Source: Rheinheimera sp. A13L (GTDB lineage: Bacteria > Pseudomonadota > Gammaproteobacteria > Enterobacterales > Alteromonadaceae). Taken from it: a stretch of DNA of 64,000 nucleotides. The DNA is taken from contig NZ_AFHI01000023.1 in the NCBI RefSeq assembly GCF_000217935.1, positions 62,001-126,000 on the forward strand. The letters are read 5' to 3'. Shown one piece after another: positions 1 through 8,882 of the stretch. Every line of letters starts with the position of its first letter. Position 1 is the first letter of the stretch. A program made the translations under genes and the position numbers. Under the pieces are notes generated by a model that searched no databases, had not been told where the DNA came from, and worked only from the letters and a program-made list of their open reading frames with translations.

Positions 1-798
1 CAATTCAGCTTCAATGCATTTGGGAAACAAAACTATTGGCTGACTATCCCGGGTTTTTCACCAAACCAAACGGAGCAACAGCAACTAAAGGCCGTGATCA
101 AGCAGCTTTCTGAATTGCAATCGGCGGAATGGGTTGTGTTTGATATGAGAGGGAACAGAGGCGGCAACTCTCAGTGGGGGAGGGATTTGGCCACTGCTTT
201 GTATGGTGAGGCTTATGTTAAAAATGAACTGAAACGTTTTCCGGATCAGTCCATGGCCTATTGGCGAGCCAGTGCCGAAAATACGGCGGATATCAGAGGT
301 TTTTTACCTGATTTAGCACAGCAGTTTGGTAAAGACTCAGCGGTTTTTGCAGAGTTTAGTCAATTGACCGAGCGTATGACCAAAGCTGACGCGCAACATT
401 TAGTGCCACAGCGCCTGACGAAACCGAATGAACATAATAAGAATCCAACAGTGCAGTGGAAGGCAATCCAGCCCAGGGTGCATACCAAAGTGATTTTTTT
501 GACCGATATCCGTTGTGGCAGCGCCTGTCTTGATTTCGCCGATATTATGCTAAGACTGCCCGGTGTGATCCATGCAGGCCAGCCTACCTGGGCTGATACT
601 TTGTATATGGACATTCGCACTGTGCAGCTGCCAAGCAAACTGGGCTATTTTTCGATCCCACAAAAGCTGTATCGCAACAGACCCAGAAGCAATAACCAAC
701 CTTATGAGCCTGAAGCAGAATGGACTTTTAGCGGAGATATCCAGGCGGATGCAGAACTTAAGAAATGGTTATCGGAAAAAATACAGAACAACATTTAA
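1..798 (+). CDS. S41-family (C-terminal processing) peptidase-like protein, 5' end missing
   Basis: The reading frame is open from base 1 to the TAA at 796-798, so the gene starts outside the window; an internal ATG at 94 is probably not the true start. The visible 265 residues include VVFDMRGNRGGN, which resembles the I-x-D-x-R-x-N-x-GG strand of tail-specific proteases. Later comes TDIRCGSACLDFADIM, which aligns with the segment carrying the nucleophilic serine in S41 enzymes. Many S41-like proteins of this kind are secreted, but the N-terminus that would show a signal peptide is missing. The fold assignment rests on these two motifs only; substrate and catalytic competence are unknown. Confidence 0.6.
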   Translation, partial: QFSFNAFGKQNYWLTIPGFSPNQTEQQQLKAVIKQLSELQSAEWVVFDMRGNRGGNSQWGRDLATALYGEAYVKNELKRFPDQSMAYWRASAENTADIRGFLPDLAQQFGKDSAVFAEFSQLTERMTKADAQHLVPQRLTKPNEHNKNPTVQWKAIQPRVHTKVIFLTDIRCGSACLDFADIMLRLPGVIHAGQPTWADTLYMDIRTVQLPSKLGYFSIPQKLYRNRPRSNNQPYEPEAEWTFSGDIQADAELKKWLSEKIQNNI

Positions 799-1040
799 TA
801 TTTAAAAAACGACGACTCTTGAGTCAATCGAAGCTTCATAGTGTCGGGAAATTATTTTTTCTGGCTGTTGGAGTGAGCTGAGTTGCTTGCTTTCGGCCTG
901 CACCAGCTACAAGGCGTATAACTAAGGTACAGCCCTTGTATTCCAACAAAGCAAAGCGCAGTGATCAGTGGCAGGTACAGCCCCAACTGGCATAAACTGC
1001 TATGACGACTAGTGAATCATCTGTTTAGTATGGGATCCGT

Positions 1041-2225
1041 ATGCAACTTTCTGATGTGGTTATTCTTAGCGGTGCCCGCACTGCTATTGGCAGTTTTGCC
1101 GGCGCTTTGTCTTCGTTAAGCCCTGCAGACCTGGGTACTGTGGCGGCTAAAGCGGCCATCAGCCGAAGCGGTGTAACGGCAGAGCTAATCGACCATGCCG
1201 TTTTTGGCCATATTATTACTACCGGAACAGAAGATGCGTATTTAGCCCGTCATATAGCGCTGAATTCAGGTTTGTCTGTGACCAGTGCTGCATTTAACGT
1301 CAACAGATTATGTGGCTCAGCCTTACAAGCCGTTATTTCTGCAGCCCAGTTAATCCAATTAGGCCAAAGCCAGGTTGCTCTGGCCGGTGGCGCTGAAAGT
1401 ATGAGTAACGGCGCTTATTTGTTACCAGCAGTGCGTAAAGGTTTACGCTTTGGGCATGGAGCTGTAACAGATTTAACCCTGGGAATTTTGTCCGACCCTT
1501 TTGGTACTGGTCATATGGGCCTTACTGCTGAAACTATTGCAGCTCACTATGGCTTTGGCCGCAGTGAGCTGGATGCTTTTGCCTGCGAAAGTCAGCGCCG
1601 TGCCGCTTATGCGCAGCAGCAAGGCTACTTCGATGAACAAATTGCGCCTGTAGTGGTTCAGTCCCGCCAGAACGAACTCTGGATAAAACAAGATGAACAT
1701 ATCAGGCCTGATACCACAATGGAGAGTTTAAGCCGCCTCAAAGCTGCATTTAAAAAAGACGGTCTGGTGACTGCCGGTAATGCCTCCGGCTTAAATGATG
1801 GCGCCGCCGCTTTGGTGTTAGCAAGTCGCAGTGAAGCCAATCGTCTTGGCGTAAAAGCAGCAGCCCGTTTATTGGGATACAGTTTTGCCGGAGTAGAGCC
1901 TGCTCTGATGGGACTTGGGCCTATACCCGCAGTGCAAAAACTGCTGAGTCAGACCGGGCTTTCGTTGCAACAGATTGATGTGATTGAATCTAACGAAGCT
2001 TTTGCATCACAGGCTATGGCCGTCAGCCAGACTTTGGGTTTTGATAACGCGAAAGTAAATCCAAACGGCGGAGCTATAGCGCTGGGCCATCCGGTGGGGG
2101 CGACTGGGGCTATTTTAGTGGTAAAAGCTTTGGCTGAATTACAAAGAACAGCGGGGCGTTATGGCTTGATCACCATGTGTATAGGCGGTGGGCAGGGTAT
2201 AGCTTTATTGATTGAACGACTCTGA
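1041..2225 (+). CDS. Acetyl-CoA acetyltransferase (thiolase family)
   Basis: A 394-residue thiolase, the usual length for the family, catalysing reversible condensation of two acetyl-CoA or cleavage of beta-ketoacyl-CoA in the cytoplasm. The nucleophilic cysteine lies in NRLCGSALQ (Cys91), the conserved AGGAESMS follows near residue 115, and NPNGGAIALGHP supplies His350. Cys380 in CIGGGQG is the general-base cysteine. All catalytic residues are present. An acetyl-CoA hydrolase/CoA-transferase gene lies 0.9 kb downstream, which fits short-chain acyl-CoA metabolism. Sequence alone does not separate a biosynthetic (PhaA/AtoB-like) from a degradative role, so no symbol is given. Confidence 0.93.
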   Translation: MQLSDVVILSGARTAIGSFAGALSSLSPADLGTVAAKAAISRSGVTAELIDHAVFGHIITTGTEDAYLARHIALNSGLSVTSAAFNVNRLCGSALQAVISAAQLIQLGQSQVALAGGAESMSNGAYLLPAVRKGLRFGHGAVTDLTLGILSDPFGTGHMGLTAETIAAHYGFGRSELDAFACESQRRAAYAQQQGYFDEQIAPVVVQSRQNELWIKQDEHIRPDTTMESLSRLKAAFKKDGLVTAGNASGLNDGAAALVLASRSEANRLGVKAAARLLGYSFAGVEPALMGLGPIPAVQKLLSQTGLSLQQIDVIESNEAFASQAMAVSQTLGFDNAKVNPNGGAIALGHPVGATGAILVVKALAELQRTAGRYGLITMCIGGGQGIALLIERL

Positions 2226-2232
2226 TAAAAGA

Positions 2233-2285
2233 AACCCCGGTTTAGCTTTTCTCCTTAAAAGGATTCAAAAGTCTGAACCGGGGTT
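2233..2285. terminator. Bidirectional hairpin between thiolase and outer-membrane protein genes
   Basis: AACCCCGGTT at 2233-2242 is perfectly complementary to AACCGGGGTT at 2276-2285. It sits between two convergent genes (stops at 2225 and 2298), the expected place for a shared terminator. The loop is long (33 nt) and contains a weaker inner CTCCTTAAAAGGA fold. Confidence 0.6.
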
Positions 2286-2297
2286 CCAGGGGACTCA

Positions 2298-2900
2298 TCA
2301 GAAGTGGTATTTCAGACCCAGAGCCACGCGGCTATTATCCATATCACCTTTTTCGTCTTCGATTTCTATGCTGTATTGCATAAAGTCAGCACTAAGTGTG
2401 ACATCCAGTTGTTCTGTGATGCTATAAGCAGCGACTAAGCCGGCAGAAAACGCAATTCCAGAATCAGAAGCCATAGTTCCGCCAGCTCCGATTTGTTCAA
2501 TGGCTAATTTAATATCTGTATCCCAACGAACCAATCCGGCGCGGCCACCAAAAGACCAGTGTCCTGCCATGCGGTCCGTCATATACTGCGCATGTAAACC
2601 CAATCCAGTGCTGTCTGCTGAAATAGTGGCGTTATACATAATGTCATCGCCAAAAGTGTCAGAAAATTCAATAACATCAGCATTACCATAGTCGATATAG
2701 CTCAGGCTGGCAGACCAGTTAGGACTGAATTGGTAGCTCAGGCCTAAAGAGGCTGACGTTGCATTGCCTGCATCTCCTTCGGCAGACTGGCGGGCAGAGC
2801 CTAAATCTGCTGTGACTGCAAAGCCAGTTGTTTCAGCTAAAGTCAAAGGGGCAGCAGAAAGTAAAGGTAGTGCTATCAATAGTTTAAATGCGTTTTTCAT
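2298..2900 (-). CDS. Small outer-membrane beta-barrel protein
   Basis: This 200-residue protein has a clear signal peptide (MKNAFKLLIALPLLSAAPLTLA, cleavage after residue 22). The mature part has alternating hydrophobic/polar strands (for example SASLGLSYQF, WSASLSYIDYG, GLGLHAQYM) and ends in ALGLKYHF, with the terminal Phe expected for BAM-dependent outer-membrane insertion. The size suits an 8-strand barrel of the OmpA-transmembrane/OmpW type. Function is unknown. It is convergent with the thiolase and divergent from the CoA-transferase gene, so it is probably a separate transcription unit. Confidence 0.75.
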   Translation of the reverse strand: MKNAFKLLIALPLLSAAPLTLAETTGFAVTADLGSARQSAEGDAGNATSASLGLSYQFSPNWSASLSYIDYGNADVIEFSDTFGDDIMYNATISADSTGLGLHAQYMTDRMAGHWSFGGRAGLVRWDTDIKLAIEQIGAGGTMASDSGIAFSAGLVAAYSITEQLDVTLSADFMQYSIEIEDEKGDMDNSRVALGLKYHF

Positions 2901-3099
2901 TACAGTTCCTTATGTATTTTTTGCGCCCGAAGTGTAAGTTGATTGGTGTTGTGGTGTAAATTGTTGTTTTAAAAAAGTTTGTAAACATTTATGTAGCAGA
3001 AAAACAACCTGAACAGAGCTTGTGTTGATCTTTATCAGTATTTGCCTGATGAAAAGCGACTAAACTGCGGTTATCTTCCTTCCCTGACTCAGGACTTTT

Positions 3100-4377
3100 A
3101 TGCGTTGTTATTCGGCCGAACAAGCTCTTTCTTTGATCCAAAATGATGAGAACATTTGGTGCCATTCGATGGCAGCAACTCCCTATGCCATGCTCAATGG
3201 CCTTGCCCGTGTTGCGTTGGAAAAACAAAACCTGACCTTACTTAGCCTGCATACAGAACACAGCGAAGCTTTATGTTCACCGGAATTAAAAGGCCACTTG
3301 CGTCAGCGGGTGTTTTTTGTTGGCAGACCCAGTCGACCAGCTGTGAATGCAGGGCTGGCTGATTATGTACCTGCCTTTTTATCGGAAATTCCTAAGTTAT
3401 TCCGCAGTGGGGAGCAAAAACTCGATACCGCTATTATTCAGGTATCGCCGCCGGATAAACATGGCTTGTGTAGCCTTGGTATTTCAGTGGAAGCCACCAG
3501 AGCTGCTTTGCAGTCTGCGAAAAAAATCATAGCGCAGATCAATCCGAATATGCCCCGTACTCATGGCGATTCATTTGTGCATCTGAAAGATTTTGCGGCT
3601 TATGTGGAGCTCGAGAGTCCAATTCCGTTGCATTTACCTGCTGTTGTGGACCCGGTGACAGCACAGATAGGCCGTCATGTGGCGAGCTTAGTGCGCGATG
3701 GCGATTGCCTGCAAATGGGCATAGGGGCTATTCCTGATGCCACTTTAGCTTGCCTTGGCGACAGGCAACATTTAGGTATTCATACCGAAATGTTTTCTGA
3801 TGGCGTTTTACCTTTGCTGGAAAAAGGCGTGTTTACCAACCGCAATAAGAAAAAACATCCGGGCAAAATAGTCACTACTTTTGCGATGGGCAGTCAGGCT
3901 TTGTATGACTTTGTGGATGACAACCCTGAAGTGGTGTTTTTAGATGTGGCTTACACCAATGACACTGCTGTGATCCGGCAGAATCCACAGGTGATGGCAA
4001 TCAACAGTGCTTTGCAGGTCGATTTATCCGGACAGGTGTGTGTGGATTCACTCGGAACCCGCATTTATTCAGGAGTGGGCGGGCAGATGGATTTTGTGCG
4101 TGGCGCTGCTTTGTCCGAAGGCGGACGATCTGTCATTGCATTACCAGCCACTGCAGCAGGCGGCACCGTGTCCCGTATCAGTTCTTTATTGGCACCTGGC
4201 GCTGGGGTAGTAACGACCCGGGCTCATGTGCATTATGTGGTGACAGAGTTTGGAGTGGCAAACTTGCGGGCGCGCAGCCTGACTGAAAGAGCCAGAGCTT
4301 TAATTGATATAGCGGCCCCCCAATTTCGCGAGCAATTAGCTAAAGCTGCTTATGAAGATTGGGGTTTGCTGGTCTAG
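3100..4377 (+). CDS. Acetyl-CoA hydrolase / CoA-transferase family protein
   Basis: A 425-residue protein of the acetyl-CoA hydrolase/4-hydroxybutyrate CoA-transferase family, which moves CoA between acyl groups through a glutamyl-CoA thioester. LGIHTEMFSDG carries the expected catalytic glutamate (Glu230). The family glycine-rich segments LQMGIGAIPDA and YSGVGGQMDFVRGA are present, as is VVTEFGVANLRARSLTERA near the C-terminus. Length matches the family. A thiolase lies upstream, suggesting short-chain acyl-CoA or hydroxyacid use. Which acyl donor and acceptor are used cannot be told from sequence. The start has a modest CAGGA ribosome-binding site. Confidence 0.88.
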   Translation: MRCYSAEQALSLIQNDENIWCHSMAATPYAMLNGLARVALEKQNLTLLSLHTEHSEALCSPELKGHLRQRVFFVGRPSRPAVNAGLADYVPAFLSEIPKLFRSGEQKLDTAIIQVSPPDKHGLCSLGISVEATRAALQSAKKIIAQINPNMPRTHGDSFVHLKDFAAYVELESPIPLHLPAVVDPVTAQIGRHVASLVRDGDCLQMGIGAIPDATLACLGDRQHLGIHTEMFSDGVLPLLEKGVFTNRNKKKHPGKIVTTFAMGSQALYDFVDDNPEVVFLDVAYTNDTAVIRQNPQVMAINSALQVDLSGQVCVDSLGTRIYSGVGGQMDFVRGAALSEGGRSVIALPATAAGGTVSRISSLLAPGAGVVTTRAHVHYVVTEFGVANLRARSLTERARALIDIAAPQFREQLAKAAYEDWGLLV

Positions 4378-4392
4378 AGCAAAGACTGAAAA

Positions 4393-4415
4393 AGCCCTGA
4401 GTTCACCTCAGGGCT
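4393..4415 (-). terminator. Intrinsic terminator downstream of the LPMO gene (bidirectional)
   Basis: AGCCCTGAG (4393-4401) pairs perfectly with CTCAGGGCT (4407-4415) around a 5-nt loop. On the minus strand the stem is followed by a U-rich tract, and it lies 7 nt past the LPMO stop. It may also end the converging CoA-transferase transcript. Confidence 0.8.
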
Positions 4416-4421
4416 AAGTGC

Positions 4422-5627
4422 TTAAATTGAACAAATCAAAGTCCAGCTGCTGTCTGAGCCCGGTATGGATTGAGTCCACCAGTTGGCGCGATAGACTTTA
4501 TTCTGATAGGACAGATAGTCGCCTTGACTGGCATGGCTGGGCTGGCCGCTCCAGTCTTTTTGTGGCCAGTTGGGGTAGGCAAAAATCTGAGCTGGATCCA
4601 GGCCAGCACAGCCCGGTGTTGTGGTTTCTGCTGGTTTCAGATCCAGATTCACAAAGTGAGTGTTATTACTCAAATAAAAGCGGTTTTGTGCAGGGGTTGG
4701 CTGCACTGTGATCAGGGCATTTTGTTGCAAACCAATCTGCAGCAAAGTGCTGTGTTGACTATTAACCAGCTGAGCTAAATCCAATGCCCATTGCTGATTG
4801 ATGGCAGTTGTTTGCGTGATCAACAGACTTTGTTCCATCAGTTCCTGACCTGAGCTGTCAAATACACGCAGTACCGCAGTTTCACCTGCAGAGCCTGTCT
4901 GCCCTGAAGTTAAGAAGGGGCCTTTGTCAAACCAGACGGGCTCTGGAACCGGGTCCGTGTTGCTGTTGACCAGCAATAAATCCGAGCAGTTATAAAAGCC
5001 TTCTCCAGCTGCGTCTTCTCTTTGCCAGCGGGTATAAAGTACGGCTTTGCCCTGACGATCAGCAGGCAAGCTGATGTTCAGCAGATAATATCCCGCTTGT
5101 GCTGTGATATCCGCTTGCTGGTGGATCAACTGTAATTTATCCCAGCTTAAAAGCTCTGTGGCCGGGTCAAAATCGGCGCTGGATAAATACACTTGCCAGT
5201 AGCTGGGGTTATGTGGCGTTGTGGCTTTAAACTTCAGTTGCAGGCTGTTTTGTTGGCTTAGATCAATAGTGCTGTAGTGCCAATGCGCTGAAGGTGCATC
5301 CATTCCTGCTTTGCGTGGGTCGCCGCCAGCACAAAGCAAGCCAGTGGTCAGTTTGGCTTTTACGGCGTTGATATCCTGATAGTTGGCTACATTGCTGGAA
5401 AATTCATGGTGCTGACTCAGAGGGTATTCGCCGGATTGCACAAAAGCGGCACGACAGGCGAGGTTGGGTATGCCAGAGCCATCGGCGGGCCACCAGTAAC
5501 CGCCATCTTCTTTGCAAATTTGCTGCCTTGCTTTTGGGTACTCCACATAACCATGGGCCTGACTTTGAAAAGAACAGAGCAGGGCAAGCAAGCTCAAAGT
5601 TCCGGTGACTAGTTGTGATGTTTTCAT
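4422..5627 (-). CDS. AA10 lytic polysaccharide monooxygenase with C-terminal CBM5 (chitin-active)
   Basis: The first 24 residues are a signal peptide; cleavage exposes HGYVEYP, giving the N-terminal histidine (His25 of the precursor) of the LPMO copper brace. By alignment from memory with Serratia CBP21, the second brace histidine is His139 in TTPHNPSYW and the axial aromatic is Phe211 in GEGFYNC. After a middle region of about 110 residues without a recognised domain, the last 60 residues form a CBM5/12-type chitin-binding module (YLSYQNKVYRANWWT, SWTLIC). The enzyme is predicted to be secreted and to oxidatively cleave crystalline chitin. It lies just downstream of a GH18 chitinase in the same orientation, with SD AAGGAG before the ATG. 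Confidence 0.93.
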   Translation of the reverse strand: MKTSQLVTGTLSLLALLCSFQSQAHGYVEYPKARQQICKEDGGYWWPADGSGIPNLACRAAFVQSGEYPLSQHHEFSSNVANYQDINAVKAKLTTGLLCAGGDPRKAGMDAPSAHWHYSTIDLSQQNSLQLKFKATTPHNPSYWQVYLSSADFDPATELLSWDKLQLIHQQADITAQAGYYLLNISLPADRQGKAVLYTRWQREDAAGEGFYNCSDLLLVNSNTDPVPEPVWFDKGPFLTSGQTGSAGETAVLRVFDSSGQELMEQSLLITQTTAINQQWALDLAQLVNSQHSTLLQIGLQQNALITVQPTPAQNRFYLSNNTHFVNLDLKPAETTTPGCAGLDPAQIFAYPNWPQKDWSGQPSHASQGDYLSYQNKVYRANWWTQSIPGSDSSWTLICSI

Positions 5628-5646
5628 AACAGATCTCCTTAAAAAG

Positions 5647-5667
5647 GCGCCGGAGTCAATCCGGCGC
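5647..5667 (-). terminator. Hairpin between chitinase and LPMO genes
   Basis: GCGCCGG (5647-5653) and CCGGCGC (5661-5667) form a GC-rich stem with a 7-nt loop. On the minus strand it is followed by CTTTTTAAGGAG, so the U-tract runs straight into the LPMO ribosome-binding site. It may end or reduce read-through from the chitinase gene into the LPMO gene. Confidence 0.7.
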
Positions 5668-5701
5668 TGCGAAGGCTAAAGAAATTCGCTTTGGTGCAAA
5701 C

Positions 5702-8700
5702 TTAAGAAGCGGTGCAGATCAGGGTCCAGCTGCTGTCTGAACCAGGTACTGAGTTAGTCCACCAGTTGGCTTTGTAAATCAGGTTCTGATAACGAATGTA
5801 GTTTCCACCTGCAGCATGATTGCCTTGAGGCCATGCCGGGTAGGTCACTACAGTCGCAGGTACGCCAGCGCAACTGCCACCGTTATTGCCACCATCACCG
5901 CCAGAGCCACCACTGATGGTGCCTGCTGGTAATTGTGGGTAGTCCTGTTTCAGCGCAAAAGACTCTGTACCCACAGTGATACGCCAGTTCGACGGCATAG
6001 GGATAGGCAGGTAGTAGTTCAGTGTCATCTCCAAAGTGGCGCCAGCAGCTAAAGGACTGTGGCCCGGCAGGGTGAATTCCACTCTGTGGAAATCATTGTC
6101 CAGACCGCCAATGTTGTTGCCTGAGCTGTTGGAGCCATTTTCAATCACAGTGGTACCCAAACCGCTTTGATCCGTCACGTTATTGCCTGTTGCTGTGGGC
6201 ACATCAAAGCTGATTTTTGTGCCACCAGGTAAGGTTTGACCGCTGTTATTCACCAGTGTCAGTTTAGGATTCAGCGGGTAGTTTGAGTCACCTAATTTAA
6301 AACCACCCAGACTGACTTTCAGATCCAGACTGCTGGCAGGTAAAGGCCGTGGGTCACGCTGATTGCCGTACAACGAAGCTGTTTTAAATTTGTTGTAGAA
6401 GATGCTGGTTAAATCATCGCCAAAACCATATTCACCTGTGCTGCTGTTGTAGCTGTAATCACCCGCCAGCTCCCAAAACATTACACCGCCTATGCCTCGC
6501 TCGATAATGTAATCGGCTTTGGCGGCAATACTGGTTTCATCTTCAATCGACAGGAAGACTTTTTTGGTAGGGTTCCAAAGCCATGGCGCAACCAGCGTGC
6601 TGTCGTAATGGTGCTGATAAGTGCCAATCAGTTGATCTTCAGGCTGATTGACAGGGTCCAGGCCATAAATGCCGGCATAACTGCCTAAGATACCGGCCTG
6701 CAGGTTTTTGGTATGCCAGAGTGGGTTGGAACCAGCAGGCATTTCATTGCCATCTTTGCCCAAATCATGCCACAGGTTGTCTATGCCTACAGCACCACTG
6801 CCACATTGGTTTTGAGCTGAACCGCCCGTACCGGCAGGGCACTGATTCTGGTTTGGTAGTGGTGCTTTACCCCATAAACCATGGGTTCCGCCTGTGACAT
6901 TGTTCCAGCCGCGACTGTAATAAGGCACACCTATATTGATGCGGCCCGCTTGCATAGCGCCACGGAAATAGTGGTAAGCCCAGTCGGTATTTAAGTAGCC
7001 GAGATTTTGGTACTGCGCCGAATTGTAGTAGTTCCAGGTCGCCAGCTCGTTGTCTTGTCCATCATCAAACAAGGCTGCATTAGGCCCAACATACTGATTC
7101 CAGGCACCGTGCAGGTCGTAGGTCATAATGTTGACGTAATCCAGATACTGAGTCACAGGAAAAGCTTCCATGCCACGCAGCAGATAACCTGAAGAAGGCG
7201 AGGCTATGGTCAGCAAATAATGTTTGCCATCCGCCACTGAAGCCGCATCCAGTTTTTCTCTTAAGGTTTTCATCAACACCACATAAGAAGCCATCAAACC
7301 GCCACGACGGGCATTTGCTATGGTGAAATCATCCGGGTTGCCCGAGTCTTTCATGGTCGAAGGGTACTCGTAGTCAATATCGGCCCCATCAAAACCATAA
7401 GTGCGCAGGAAACTGACGACTGAATCGGCAAAGGTATTGATGCCGTTGTAGTTAATGCTGTTGTCCGCATTGGTGGTCATGCTGTAGAAACCACCGCTGG
7501 CCACACGTTCACCTGCATCATTAAAGAAACCACCTGTTTCAGCCCAGCCGCCAATGGAGATCAGTGTTTTGACATGCGGGTACTGTTTTTTGTATTTATT
7601 CAGCAGGTTAAAGTGGCCTTTGTAGTTAAATTCCGGGTCCATTTCTGCCCCTGTCACTCCAGGCCATTCCATACCAGTGGCCGCATTAGCTGCACTTTGG
7701 GTATTGCCTATGCCCACCTGATTGCTGGCATTTACATGAGCGAAGGCATAGTTAATGTGACTGATTTTACTCCACGGAATATTAGGCACTAAATAAGTGG
7801 GTTGGCCATTAGCGCCATTGCGCCAGCTGGTAAAGTAACCAATGATACGGCGTTTATGATCGGCGCCCATCAGCTCACGGCCATTGCTGTCGTAGACTGT
7901 GCAATAAGGTATATCCAGATCAGGCGTGGCATACAAACCATCAGGACGACAAGCGGCATGACCACTTTGTTCATCCATCACATTAACCAAAACCGAGACT
8001 TCGCTGCTTGCACCAAGATTGTCTGTGGCCACCACTCTGAGTTGCTGCTGACCCGCAACAGCTGTCCAACTGGTGGTATAAGGCGCTGCGGTTTGTTCTG
8101 CCAATAAGCTGGTGCCGAGATAAAACTGCACTTTGGCCACAGTACCATCGCTATCACTGGCAGAGGCACTGATTAAAATCGTTTCGCCTGTTCTGTATTG
8201 GCTGTTGTTGGCAGGAGAGGAGAGACTGACTTGTGGCGCCTGATTGCCAGGTGTGCTGGTCACGCTAAAAGCAATAGTGCTGCTTTGAGTGCTGGCATTT
8301 TCATTATCAAAAGCCACAGCATAAAGCTGATGGTTACCTGCAACCGCAGTCCATGGGGCCTGATAAGGGCTGCTGCTGTCCGAACTTAACAGCTGATTAT
8401 TCAGATAAAAATCGACTTTGCTGATACTGCCATCCGGATCTGTGGCATTGGCACTGAAGCTAATCACAGTACCAGTGGCAAAGCTGGTATTGGCAGCAGG
8501 GCTGGTGATACTTGCAACAGGCAATTGATTTTCGGCTGCCCCATCGCAACTGCCGACTAAAGTCCATTCCTGATAAGGGTTTGAATACAAAGCCGGATCA
8601 CGGTTTTGGTTCCACCAGTTGGCTTTGTAAGCTTTGTTTTGATGTTTCACCTGATTATTGGTGACATAAGTGCCGCCGGCATCCCATGAAGCCAAGGGCG

Positions 8701-8776
8701 CGCAGTCGAGCGCAAGACTACTGAAACTGCTCAGGCTGAGTAGCCCACACAGATAAAGTTTTTGTACCTGTTGCAT
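5702..8776 (-). CDS. Multidomain GH18 chitinase with two CBM5 modules and Ig-like repeats
   Basis: A secreted protein of 1024 residues. Order: signal peptide (about 1-22); CBM5-type module (about 23-77, HQNKAYKANWWNQ); two related bacterial Ig-like domains (about 90-270, each with SSPA/TSPA...ATDPDGS and ASDSDGT motifs); GH18 catalytic domain (about 310-790) with FDGADIDYEYP, the catalytic acid being Glu470; a C-terminal chitinase domain (about 800-950); and a second CBM5 at the end (YQNLIYKANWWTNSVP, SWTLIC) behind a Gly-rich linker. It hydrolyses beta-1,4-GlcNAc bonds of chitin outside the cell. The terminal CBM5 is nearly the same as that of the neighbouring LPMO, suggesting module sharing. 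Chitin is the expected substrate, but endo or exo mode is not decided. Confidence 0.93.
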   Translation of the reverse strand: MQQVQKLYLCGLLSLSSFSSLALDCAPLASWDAGGTYVTNNQVKHQNKAYKANWWNQNRDPALYSNPYQEWTLVGSCDGAAENQLPVASITSPAANTSFATGTVISFSANATDPDGSISKVDFYLNNQLLSSDSSSPYQAPWTAVAGNHQLYAVAFDNENASTQSSTIAFSVTSTPGNQAPQVSLSSPANNSQYRTGETILISASASDSDGTVAKVQFYLGTSLLAEQTAAPYTTSWTAVAGQQQLRVVATDNLGASSEVSVLVNVMDEQSGHAACRPDGLYATPDLDIPYCTVYDSNGRELMGADHKRRIIGYFTSWRNGANGQPTYLVPNIPWSKISHINYAFAHVNASNQVGIGNTQSAANAATGMEWPGVTGAEMDPEFNYKGHFNLLNKYKKQYPHVKTLISIGGWAETGGFFNDAGERVASGGFYSMTTNADNSINYNGINTFADSVVSFLRTYGFDGADIDYEYPSTMKDSGNPDDFTIANARRGGLMASYVVLMKTLREKLDAASVADGKHYLLTIASPSSGYLLRGMEAFPVTQYLDYVNIMTYDLHGAWNQYVGPNAALFDDGQDNELATWNYYNSAQYQNLGYLNTDWAYHYFRGAMQAGRINIGVPYYSRGWNNVTGGTHGLWGKAPLPNQNQCPAGTGGSAQNQCGSGAVGIDNLWHDLGKDGNEMPAGSNPLWHTKNLQAGILGSYAGIYGLDPVNQPEDQLIGTYQHHYDSTLVAPWLWNPTKKVFLSIEDETSIAAKADYIIERGIGGVMFWELAGDYSYNSSTGEYGFGDDLTSIFYNKFKTASLYGNQRDPRPLPASSLDLKVSLGGFKLGDSNYPLNPKLTLVNNSGQTLPGGTKISFDVPTATGNNVTDQSGLGTTVIENGSNSSGNNIGGLDNDFHRVEFTLPGHSPLAAGATLEMTLNYYLPIPMPSNWRITVGTESFALKQDYPQLPAGTISGGSGGDGGNNGGSCAGVPATVVTYPAWPQGNHAAGGNYIRYQNLIYKANWWTNSVPGSDSSWTLICTAS

Positions 8777-8835
8777 AATGATTCTCTTATTTTGAGTTGT
8801 GACCAGTGCTGTTGTAAAAAGCTCATGTAAAAAAA

Positions 8836-8871
8836 CAGCGGGTTCTGACTCTGGAAAAGACAGACCCGCTG
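8836..8871 (-). terminator. Intrinsic terminator downstream of chiA
   Basis: CAGCGGGT (8836-8843) pairs with ACCCGCTG (8864-8871). On the minus strand it follows the chiA stop by about 12 nt and leads into a run of seven T. It separates chiA from the next chitinase gene, which therefore probably has its own promoter within 8777-8835. Confidence 0.8.
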
Positions 8872-8882
8872 CTGCTTTGACG

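Noticed and set aside
799..1040. Possible structure or small gene in the 242-bp gap after the S41-like gene
   Set aside because: Only a short GACTC-TT-GAGTC palindrome is seen; there is no ORF, T-run or clear promoter.
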